Shown: positions 8,872 through 15,645 of the stretch, piece after piece
How positions within the stretch are numbered: the first letter of the stretch is position 1
How the letters are laid out: every line of letters starts with the position of its first letter
From: Chloroflexi bacterium bin125
GTDB lineage: Bacteria > Chloroflexota > Dehalococcoidia > Bin125
NCBI GenBank assembly: GCA_002239025.1
Contig: MPNM01000008.1
Span: 1 to 47,195 of the forward strand
Direction: 5' to 3'
Length of the DNA: 47,195 nt
Notes under the pieces: generated by a model
The model's database searches: none
What the model was told of the DNA's origin: nothing
What the model saw: the letters and a program-made list of their open reading frames with translations, nothing else
Translations under genes and position numbers: made by a program

Positions 8872-9849
8872 GTGGTCAACTTTGGACTCACACTCTCGAA
8901 CCGCGGTGTCGTCACCGGCGCGTCAACGCTTGACGACATGATTGCCCTGGCCCAGCGAGCCGACTCCGATGAGCGCTGGGACAGCATCTGGGTTGGCGAC
9001 TCGATCCTGGCCAAGCCTCGGCTTGATGCACTGACGCTGATGGGCGCTCTGGCCGTGGTTACCGACCGCGTGCGGATTGGCCCTGCCTGCTTTGCCTCGA
9101 CGCCGCTGCGCGACGGCCTGCTGCTCGCCTATCAGTGGGCGTCGCTCGACTTCATGTCCAACGGCCGCACGATTTTCGCCGCCTGTATGGGGCAGGCCGC
9201 TCCAGGCGGCGGCGACATGCTGCACGAGTTCGAGGCGTTCTGCGTTGCGCCGGAGTCGCGAATGAAACGCATGGAAGAGGCAATCGAGGTCATGCGCCTG
9301 CTGACCTCGGAAGACAACGTCTCCTACCACGGCGAGTACAACGACTTCGACAACGTCACCATCGAGCCGCGTTCGGTCCAGCGTCCGGTGCCGATCTGGG
9401 TGACGTCGAATCCGCGCCCCGATCTCACCCGCAACCGCGAGGCGGGTCTGCGCCGCACAGCGAGGCTCGGGGACGGCTGGATGACGACATTCCAGCCACC
9501 GGCGATTGTGGAGGAATACCTGGCTGATATCCATCGCTACGCCGAGGAAGAGGGCCGGCAGCTCGGCGACGACTTCGAGACCTGCGTCTACTACAACATC
9601 AACGTCAATGACGATCGCCAGGCTGCCCTGGATGAGTCACGCCGCTACCTCGAGGCGTACTACACGACCACCTACACCGACGACGCCCTCAGCCTGTGGG
9701 TCGCCATGGGAACCCCCGACCAATGCATCGCCGACATCCAGAGATACGTCGACGCGGGAGCCACGACGATCACGCTGAGACTGGTCGGTTATGACCAGCA
9801 AGCCATGTACGACCGAGTCGTGAACGAGGTCCTGCCAGCGTTTGGCTAG
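8872..9849 (+). CDS. Luciferase-like flavin-dependent oxidoreductase (short form), tandem paralogue
   Basis: A 325-residue luciferase-superfamily protein, a close duplicate of the preceding gene (FGLTLSNRGVVTG, DERWDSIWVGDSILAKPRLD, VRIGPACFASTP, DGWMTTFQPPAIVEEYLADI). The GTG start at 8872 is supported by GGAGG 6 nt upstream. It differs by a short insertion around 'GQAAPGGGDMLHEFEAF' near residue 105. The TAG stop lies within CTAG, directly followed by an IS-end-like sequence, so the 3' end borders an old insertion. Probably cytoplasmic; substrate not deducible. Confidence 0.9.
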   Translation: MVNFGLTLSNRGVVTGASTLDDMIALAQRADSDERWDSIWVGDSILAKPRLDALTLMGALAVVTDRVRIGPACFASTPLRDGLLLAYQWASLDFMSNGRTIFAACMGQAAPGGGDMLHEFEAFCVAPESRMKRMEEAIEVMRLLTSEDNVSYHGEYNDFDNVTIEPRSVQRPVPIWVTSNPRPDLTRNREAGLRRTARLGDGWMTTFQPPAIVEEYLADIHRYAEEEGRQLGDDFETCVYYNINVNDDRQAALDESRRYLEAYYTTTYTDDALSLWVAMGTPDQCIADIQRYVDAGATTITLRLVGYDQQAMYDRVVNEVLPAFG

Positions 9850-9866
9850 GGCGTGTTCACATCGGC
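9846..9866 (+). mobile_element. IS-end-like remnant beside CTAG
   Basis: CTAG GGCGTGTTCACATCGGC. The first 17 nt match the putative IS5-type end at 111-127 (minus strand) with one mismatch. No transposase coding sequence follows here, so this would be a scar or a solo end. It starts exactly at the stop codon of the monooxygenase. Confidence 0.35.
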
Positions 9867-9895
9867 GCTGCGAACCCATGCAGCGCGCATACCCA

Positions 9896-9947
9896 CTCCC
9901 CGCTCCCCCTTGCAGGGGGAGCTGCCGAAGGCTGAAGGGGACCCCCC
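9896..9947. repeat. Dispersed GC-rich palindromic repeat, single copy
   Basis: CTCCCCC-TTGCA-GGGGGAGCTGCCGAAGGC followed by TGAAGGGGACCCCCC, the same unit as at 4865. It lies between the monooxygenase stop and the methyltransferase remnant. The rest of the gap from 9867 to 9985 shows nothing else recognisable. Confidence 0.7.
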
Positions 9948-9985
9948 GGCTTCCCACATAAGAACATCAGCACTACGCTATCGAC

Positions 9986-10327
9986 ATGTCAACTCTGAAC
10001 GTCGCCAGCCGAACCCTCTTTCACGGTGACAACCTGTTGTTCCTGAGGGGCATCAACTCCGGCATAATCCAACTGATCGCGACCTACCCGCCGTTCAACA
10101 AGAGTCGGGATTTCCGTGCGAGGCCGGGCTCTCTTGCCGCGGGCGCCAAGTTTGATGATTCGTTCAATGTCGGATTGGGGCACAGCACCCCGAGGTTGGA
10201 CGGTGGGATGAATCAAATCTCGAGTCAGTTGTTGCTTTGTGGGCCGTGTAATCGGATCAACTCGAATGGGCTAACGCTGAGCGGTCTACGGGCCGAGAAT
10301 CAGAGGCTTGGCCAGGTGACAGTCTAG
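9986..10327 (+). pseudogene. Remnant of a site-specific DNA methyltransferase, internally deleted, motif IV mutated
   Basis: A 113-codon open frame. Residues 8-57 look like the start of a family of site-specific DNA methyltransferases: RTLFHGDNLLFLRGINSG, then 'IATYPPFNKSRDF' and AAGAKFDDSF. The expected motif IV is DPPF; here it is YPPF, which removes the catalytic acidic residue. From about residue 75 the text jumps to 'LLLCGPCNRINSNGLTLSGLR', a zinc-ribbon/HNH-like segment that in this family lies much further on. A central deletion of roughly a hundred residues or more is therefore likely, as is loss of the C-terminal half. It is almost certainly inactive, and marks an earlier restriction-modification gene in this accessory patch. 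Confidence 0.7.
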
Positions 10328-10344
10328 GTAGGTGCGCGGGAACT

Positions 10345-10917
10345 ATGGATGACATTCCAGCCCCCGACATTCTTGGTATGTTCCGACGACACAAGTGCGC
10401 GTGTGGTGGAGAGCGCCTAGGTTGGTGGAGGAGCATGCTCGATCTGTGGGAGCGCGTAACGAGGAGGTCACCATGGATGTACAAAGTTTCCGTAACAGGA
10501 TCACCCAAGACATCGAATCGAACATTCACCTTAAGCCGAAGATGGGAACAGGATGAACATCACCCTCCGCCGAAGTGGAGGATAGAGGAGCATGGTGCGC
10601 CTACTGAGCGGACGATTTCGGAGTACTCTGTATACCGTACAGCCGCGATAGACGGAGTCAGTTACATAGGTCACCAGTGTGCATTGTGTAGTGCGTGGTC
10701 TAGAGAGAACACTGGTGATGATCGCCAAACACGGTCAAAGGAGAAAATTGCCTACGACTATCGTCGTACATTCCGGAGCGCTCGCTCGGCAGATGAGTAT
10801 GCCCGTCGTTTGCAGTACGGAGTGCCACAGAATTGGGAGTTTGTGACTGCCCTTATGGCAGCTTTAGGTGGCGCCGCCATTGCTGGTCTGATTGAGCTGC
10901 TCCGCACAGTCATCTAG
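10345..10917 (+). CDS. Hypothetical protein with Cys pairs and C-terminal membrane segment
   Basis: A 190-residue protein not recognised. It has a C-x-C near residues 18-20, a C-x2-C at 112-115 preceded by His 110, and many Arg and Trp residues, so metal binding by the four Cys is possible. A single hydrophobic stretch near the C-terminus (ALMAALGGAAIAGLIELL) would anchor it with the bulk in the cytoplasm. Base composition is less GC-rich than the flanking metabolic genes. The next small gene starts 20 bp after its stop, so the two are probably co-transcribed. The ribosome site before the ATG at 10345 is weak. Confidence 0.5.
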   Translation: MDDIPAPDILGMFRRHKCACGGERLGWWRSMLDLWERVTRRSPWMYKVSVTGSPKTSNRTFTLSRRWEQDEHHPPPKWRIEEHGAPTERTISEYSVYRTAAIDGVSYIGHQCALCSAWSRENTGDDRQTRSKEKIAYDYRRTFRSARSADEYARRLQYGVPQNWEFVTALMAALGGAAIAGLIELLRTVI

Positions 10918-10937
10918 GCGTTGAAGAAGGAGCAGTT

Positions 10938-11294
10938 ATGAGCGGAAGGCGTCCCTCGGACGATGGCTCGTCCCGTATTCTTCAGCGACGACACGAACTC
11001 GAGAGTCGATATGATCAATTGCACAGTTCGATCTTGCGAACAGCATGGGACATTCGAGAAGATCAGTACAAACGTGAACTTGACACTCCAGCGTTTCCTC
11101 CGATAAGTGAAGCCCATGCGAAAGAGCTCATCGAGTATCTGGATGTGACTGGCACAGACTGGGTCGATTTCGGAGATAATGTTCTGGAAACACTGGCATA
11201 CGCTGAAGTTGACTATTCGTTGCGCATTACAAGGGATCCAGAGAGTGACTTTGGAATCCGAGCTGATTGGCGTTTCTGGGAATGTATCGAGTGA
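10938..11294 (+). CDS. Hypothetical small soluble protein
   Basis: A 118-residue acidic, mostly helical protein with no family I recognise. AAGGAG 6 nt before the ATG at 10938 is a good ribosome site, which supports it as a real gene. The N-terminal half is charged (RRHELESRYDQLHSSI) and the C-terminal half is rich in Asp, Trp and Glu (DWVDFGDNVLETLAYAEVDY). It lies 20 bp after the Cys-pair/membrane protein and probably forms a two-gene unit with it, next to the dead methyltransferase. No signal peptide. Confidence 0.5.
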   Translation: MSGRRPSDDGSSRILQRRHELESRYDQLHSSILRTAWDIREDQYKRELDTPAFPPISEAHAKELIEYLDVTGTDWVDFGDNVLETLAYAEVDYSLRITRDPESDFGIRADWRFWECIE

Positions 11295-11396
11295 GAAGCG
11301 ACCATCTGATGCTGCAACCGTAGCGGCGGAGCGGTTAACCACCCCTGACGCAGCGAGATTTCCGCGTCGGAGCGCGGGAATGACGGAGCTGGGCGA

Positions 11397-11762
11397 TCAC
11401 AGCTGAGCTTCCTGATTTAACTTCCCCACCAGCCGCTCGACCTCACGGAGGTAGTCCTCGACGTCCTCATGATCTAGCCAGTCTTCGTAGAAATTGGTGT
11501 GAAGCGATTCTGCGAGGCTGAAGGCGACGCGAATCTCGCGGTCTTCGGTTTCGCGGACTACTAGCCGTACGGTCCTCCAGAGATCGCCGTGGCGGCCGTG
11601 CTCCAATCCTCTGGACTCGGCGATTGCCTTGATTGCCGTCGCTGCCGCGCCCCAGGCCTTTTCCGAGGCCTGCTTCAGGTCGTCTTCGTTGAAGTGGATG
11701 CGGGCCTTGCTCAAGTACTCGGCGCTCAATTCGCTGCAGTGGTTGGCTTGTGCTGTGGTCAT
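11397..11762 (-). CDS. PaREP1/HEPN-like small protein
   Basis: A 121-residue helical protein. The pattern 'YLSKARIHFNEDDLKQASEKAWGAAATAIKAIAESRG' (broken here at the Asp-Asp) resembles the PaREP1 family, a HEPN-like fold in which an N-terminal helix pair 'ASEKLWGAAAEAVKA' is typical. It lacks a clear R-x4-6-H catalytic pair, so if it is HEPN it may be a non-catalytic antitoxin-like or regulatory version. No partner nucleotidyltransferase is adjacent. It faces the two small hypotheticals convergently and is divergent from the epoxide-hydrolase gene at 11838. The family call rests on sequence pattern only. Confidence 0.6.
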   Translation of the reverse strand: MTTAQANHCSELSAEYLSKARIHFNEDDLKQASEKAWGAAATAIKAIAESRGLEHGRHGDLWRTVRLVVRETEDREIRVAFSLAESLHTNFYEDWLDHEDVEDYLREVERLVGKLNQEAQL

Positions 11763-11837
11763 GGCTTCAGCATATCTTCGGGTCCAAGCCGAATCGCGTC
11801 CGCGCTAGCCTGCGCGGGAGAGTGATTGGAGCGGCTG

Positions 11838-12875
11838 ATGGAGACACAACGCATTGACTCCAACGGGATCCGGATCAACGTCACCTCTGACGGCCCCTCG
11901 GACGGGCCTCCGGTTCTTCTAATCCATGGATTCCCTGAGACTTCCTATGAGTGGCGGAACCAGGTGCCGGCGCTGGTCGACGCCGGATACCGCGTGATTG
12001 TCCCCGACACTCGTGGCTATGGCGACTCCGACAAGCCTCCGGGGCCGGTGTCTCGACATACGCTGGCGGCTGACATGGTTGGCGTGCTCGACCACTTCGA
12101 TATCGACGAGGTGGCGCTGGTCGGGCATGACTGGGGAGGGATTATCGGCTTCAAGGTCGTGATTGACTGGCCCGAGCGGATTTCCAGCGTCGCGCTCATG
12201 GACACGCTCTGCAGCGTCTGGACGCCCGCCGCGGTTCACGGATTCTGGTTCAAGGCCCGAGCGCTGCCCGAACTCTTCTACGCCGAGTACCACGCGCAGT
12301 TCATCGAGACGATTTTCACCGGCGAGTCCAATCCTGAACTACCCGGCTGGCCATACTCGCCCTGGAGTGTCAGCGGTCGGCGACTGTCGCCGAATCGCTG
12401 GGCGACCGATGAGGATGTCGACGTCTACAAGCAGGCGTTCTCCGACCCGGACTCGCACGCCGCTGCGATCTCCTACTACCGACACGCGTTGCCATTCCAC
12501 CGGATGCACGCCGACGACAGTGTCGCCGGAGGGTATCGCTGCGAGCGGCTGACCTCGGCGCAGGTCGGCGAGGTATGGCGGCAGGGGCTGAACGACCATC
12601 CCTGGGGTCGCGAGTTCATGGAGTACGGACCGGAGGACCGGCACAAGCGCTTCGAAAAGCCGGCGCTTTGGATGTACGGCAACGCGCGGCTCGCGCCCGA
12701 CAGTCCGCCCAGCCGCGAGACGCCGTCGGGCAATCCGTTCTTCGACCAGTTCCCAATGTACTTCCCCGACCTGACCGCGGTCGGCGTGCCGGGAGCGGGT
12801 CACTTCTTCCCCGAGGAAGCGCCCGATTTCACCAACAAGACGTTGCTCGAGTTCCTCGCCGGAGGATCCGAGTGA
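11838..12875 (+). CDS. Alpha/beta hydrolase of the epoxide hydrolase / haloalkane dehalogenase type
   Basis: A 345-residue alpha/beta-fold enzyme with an aspartate nucleophile. HGFPETSYEWRNQVPAL (residues ~30-46) is the HGxP oxyanion motif, DTRGYGDSDKP follows, and GHDWGG near residue 100 supplies the Asp nucleophile typical of soluble epoxide hydrolases. A cap region covers roughly 135-260, and GAGHFFPEEAPDF near 323 carries the catalytic His. The ATG at 11838 has GGAG 6 nt upstream, whereas the in-frame TTG at 11826 has no such support. No signal peptide is seen. It would open epoxides by water addition, or dehalogenate; the two cannot be separated by eye, but HDWGG favours epoxide hydrolase. 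Confidence 0.88.
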   Translation: METQRIDSNGIRINVTSDGPSDGPPVLLIHGFPETSYEWRNQVPALVDAGYRVIVPDTRGYGDSDKPPGPVSRHTLAADMVGVLDHFDIDEVALVGHDWGGIIGFKVVIDWPERISSVALMDTLCSVWTPAAVHGFWFKARALPELFYAEYHAQFIETIFTGESNPELPGWPYSPWSVSGRRLSPNRWATDEDVDVYKQAFSDPDSHAAAISYYRHALPFHRMHADDSVAGGYRCERLTSAQVGEVWRQGLNDHPWGREFMEYGPEDRHKRFEKPALWMYGNARLAPDSPPSRETPSGNPFFDQFPMYFPDLTAVGVPGAGHFFPEEAPDFTNKTLLEFLAGGSE

Positions 12876-12885
12876 TTCCAGTCCC

Positions 12886-12983
12886 CGCTTTACGCGGGGA
12901 CCTGCTCGGTGTCCCCTCTGCGTCGGTTGAAGGCGGTATTTTGCGGTGAGGGAACGGGTCCCCGCGTAAAGCGGGGACTGAGG
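12886..12983. repeat. Inverted repeat with arms AGTCCCCGCTTTACGCGGGG
   Basis: The arm near 12890 (AGTCCCCGCTTTACGCGGGGAC) returns inverted at about 12959-12980 (GTCCCCGCGTAAAGCGGGGACT split by no gap). Each arm is itself almost palindromic, and about 47 bp separate them. It lies between the hydrolase stop and the DinB-like gene. It may be a small MITE-like insertion or a transcription terminator. Confidence 0.75.
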
Positions 12984-13030
12984 ACCTTGATGATTGAGAC
13001 CTGCTCACTGAATCGGAGTCGAGGAAGCCA

Positions 13031-13480
13031 ATGGCCACGAATGAATCCACCGAATTGGCGCTGAGACTGCTGCGCCAGCTCGCTGACACCGTCGAGCAGC
13101 TGTCCGGCTTGTCGGACGACGACCTGCCATTCCCGACCGAGCATGGCTGCGCGATGAACGGCGGCGTGCGACGGCTGCTTGTACACAACGCCGAGCATGA
13201 TCGGATGCACGCCGGCGCAGTCTCCACGGCTCGCTACACCGCGAAGCAGATGCAGGAGTCGCCGCTCTCGCATCTGACACGAGACCTGATCTTCCAGCGA
13301 GCTGAGCTGGTCGGACAGCTTCTGCACATGGACGACGCACTGCTCGACGCGAAGGCGCCGAACGACGAGTGGTCAATCCGCGAGCACGTCGAGCACGTCC
13401 TCTACTGGGAGAACAACTCAATGAATCAGGTCGCTTCCGAGATGAAGTCGCAGGCCGGGGCGGCGGCAGGAGGTTCTTGA
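13031..13480 (+). CDS. DinB-superfamily protein
   Basis: A 149-residue four-helix-bundle protein of the DinB/YfiT group (metal-dependent, often thiol-related). Evidence is the 'LLVHNAEHDRMHAG' stretch (residues 50-63) with several His residues and the 'NDEWSIREHVEHVLYWE' helix near 111, which matches the usual 'WSVREVLAHL..WE' of this family. GGAAG lies just before the ATG at 13031. Its stop overlaps the next gene's ATG (TGATG), suggesting coupling to the flavin oxidase. The Gly-Ala-rich end is unstructured. The precise reaction is unknown. Confidence 0.75.
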   Translation: MATNESTELALRLLRQLADTVEQLSGLSDDDLPFPTEHGCAMNGGVRRLLVHNAEHDRMHAGAVSTARYTAKQMQESPLSHLTRDLIFQRAELVGQLLHMDDALLDAKAPNDEWSIREHVEHVLYWENNSMNQVASEMKSQAGAAAGGS

Positions 13481-14694
13481 TGAGCACGTCCTCCAATCGA
13501 TATGACGTTGCCGTTGTTGGACTGGGCGCGATGGGATCGGCTGCTGCCTGGCATCTGGCTCGGCGTGGACAGCGGGTGATTGGCTTTGACCGATTCCATC
13601 CGCCGCACACCATGGGATCAACACACGGCGACACTCGCGGCATCCGCGAGGCCTACTACGAGGGCCCGTCCTATGTGCCGTTTGTCCGCCGCGCGTATGA
13701 GCTGTGGGACGAGCTGGCGGAGCTGGTCGGCAAGCCGCTGTTCAGGCAGACCGGTTCGCTGACGCTTGGCGTTGAAAACTCGCTGCAGATCAATGGAGTG
13801 CTCGCCAGCGCTCGCGAGCATGACATTCCAATCGACTACATGGACGGGGCCGAGCTCAAGCAGCGCTATCCCGCGATCCTCGCGACCGACGATCTGGTCG
13901 GGATTCTTGAGCGTCGCGGCGGGATGATCGACATCGAGACCGCGCTCAACGGCCAGCTCGGACAGGCGGCCAAGCATGGCGCGGAGCTGCATTTTGACGA
14001 GCCGGTCGAGCGCTGGCTGCCGTCGGACATGGACGACGTCGAGTCGCCGATCGTGATCAACACGCAGAACGGCACGTATGAAGCTGAGCGGATGGTCGTC
14101 ACTGCCGGCGCCTGGAATGCCGGACTTGTTGGTAAGCTCAATCTGCCGCTCAAGGTGACGCGGCAGGTCATGTTCTGGTTCGAGCCGCGAGCCAATCCCG
14201 AGGCGTTCGAGGTCGGCGCGCTGCCATTCTGGATGTGGGAGCGCGGGCCGCAGGACTTTGCCTACGGATTCCCCAACGTGGGCAAGGGCTTCAAACTCGG
14301 GCACCATCAGCCGTTGGATGAGGCTGACCCCAACGGCTACAACCAGCAGATGACGCCCGAGGACGAGGCGAATGTCCGCGAATGGCTGGAGCGCACCTTC
14401 CCCGATGTCGGCGGCAAGCTGCTGCGCGCCGAGACCTGCCTCTACACGAGCACGCCAGACGCGCACTTCCTGATCGACATCCATCCCAAGCGACCGAACA
14501 TCGTGCTGGCCAGTCCTTGCTCGGGTCACGGCTTCAAGTTCTCGCCGGCAATCGGCGAGGCGCTGGCCGACCTCAGCATGCATCGCGAGACCAGGCACGA
14601 CCTGGACCTGTTCCGGGTCGACCGCTTCGTCGAGCGGCTGAACGACGAAGCGGGACAGTCGGCGCAGTCAGTGCAGTCGGCAGCGGGGGACTAA
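13480..14694 (+). CDS. FAD-dependent oxidase, monomeric sarcosine oxidase / N-methyltryptophan oxidase type
   Basis: A 404-residue flavoprotein that would oxidise an N-methyl or secondary amine to imine/aldehyde with H2O2 release. The Rossmann dinucleotide motif VVGLGAMGSAAAWHLARRG starts near residue 11. 'THGDTRGIREAYYEGPSYVPF' (here split around Thr-Arg) is the diagnostic segment after it. 'ETCLYTSTPDAHFLID' near residue 325 contains the Cys that carries covalent FAD in monomeric sarcosine oxidase. The ATG at 13480 has GGAGG upstream and overlaps the DinB-like stop. Length matches the family (~390). The exact substrate is open. Confidence 0.9.
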   Translation: MSTSSNRYDVAVVGLGAMGSAAAWHLARRGQRVIGFDRFHPPHTMGSTHGDTRGIREAYYEGPSYVPFVRRAYELWDELAELVGKPLFRQTGSLTLGVENSLQINGVLASAREHDIPIDYMDGAELKQRYPAILATDDLVGILERRGGMIDIETALNGQLGQAAKHGAELHFDEPVERWLPSDMDDVESPIVINTQNGTYEAERMVVTAGAWNAGLVGKLNLPLKVTRQVMFWFEPRANPEAFEVGALPFWMWERGPQDFAYGFPNVGKGFKLGHHQPLDEADPNGYNQQMTPEDEANVREWLERTFPDVGGKLLRAETCLYTSTPDAHFLIDIHPKRPNIVLASPCSGHGFKFSPAIGEALADLSMHRETRHDLDLFRVDRFVERLNDEAGQSAQSVQSAAGD

Positions 14695-14700
14695 AGGACG

Positions 14701-15645
14701 ATGTCGCAGAGAGTCGCGATTGTCGGCGCGGGAGCGGTCGGCGGGTACTTTGGCATGCGTCTCGCCGAGGCGGGCCATGATGTCCGGTTTCTCATGCGCC
14801 GCGACTACGACGCAGTCAAGGCCGGCGGCCTGCATCTCTCGAGCCACCTTGGTGACATGACGCTCGACTCTCCGACCATCGAGCGGACACCCGAGGCGCT
14901 CGCCGCGCACGGTCCGGTCGACTGGGTGCTGGTCGGACTCAAGGCGACCGCGATTCCCGACATTCCAACACTGGTCGGACCGCTGCTGTCCGAGGGCACG
15001 CGGGTCCTCGCGATCATGAACGGACTCAGCGTCGACGAGGAGATTGCGGCCCAGCTTCCGGAGGCAACTTCGCTCTTCGGAGGACTGGGATTCATCGGCG
15101 TGATCCGTGGCGAGCCGGGCCAGATCATTCACCAGGAGTTCGGAGCGATCAACCTCGGTCACCACGGCGACGACCCAGTCGAGCTGCAACGCGGCGTCGA
15201 TCTGTTTGCGGGCAGCAAGGTCGAGATTCGACCCGAATCGAGCCTGCTCAAGGCGCGCTGGGAGAAGCTGTGCTGGAACATCCCCTTCAACGGGCTCTGC
15301 GTGATCGCGGGCGGAGTCGCGGTCGATCAGGTGATCGAAGACCCGCCGCTGTACGACGCAGCACACGAGATCATCCGCGAGGTCGTGGCCGCCGGTAACG
15401 CCGACCTGGAGGCGCACGGTGAAGCGGTCCGGATCGACGGCCCGCGGATTGCCCACTTGTTCCTCACCCAGACCCTCGGTATGGGCGCCTATCGGCCGAG
15501 CACGGTGATCGACTACAACGAAGGCCGCCCGCTCGAACTCGACGCGATCTTCCGCCAACCAGTGAGAAGGGCCAGCGAACTAAGCATGCCCTGTCCGATG
15601 ATGTCAATGGTGGCGTCCCTGGTTGGGAAGCTGGGCGAGCGGTGA
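14701..15645 (+). CDS. panE: 2-dehydropantoate 2-reductase family oxidoreductase (PanE/ApbA-like)
   Basis: A 314-residue NADPH-dependent ketoreductase of the PanE family. The motif VAIVGAGAVGGYFGMRLAEAG at residues 5-25 binds NADPH (split across the double glycine). The 'LKARWEKLCWNIPFNG' segment near residue 182 contains the lysine that in E. coli PanE (K176) is catalytic. AAAGGA precedes the ATG. It follows the flavin oxidase after 6 bp, and its stop overlaps the GTG start of the restriction-modification gene by 4 nt. Because many PanE paralogues act on other 2-oxoacids, the role in pantothenate synthesis is not certain. Confidence 0.82.
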   Translation: MSQRVAIVGAGAVGGYFGMRLAEAGHDVRFLMRRDYDAVKAGGLHLSSHLGDMTLDSPTIERTPEALAAHGPVDWVLVGLKATAIPDIPTLVGPLLSEGTRVLAIMNGLSVDEEIAAQLPEATSLFGGLGFIGVIRGEPGQIIHQEFGAINLGHHGDDPVELQRGVDLFAGSKVEIRPESSLLKARWEKLCWNIPFNGLCVIAGGVAVDQVIEDPPLYDAAHEIIREVVAAGNADLEAHGEAVRIDGPRIAHLFLTQTLGMGAYRPSTVIDYNEGRPLELDAIFRQPVRRASELSMPCPMMSMVASLVGKLGER

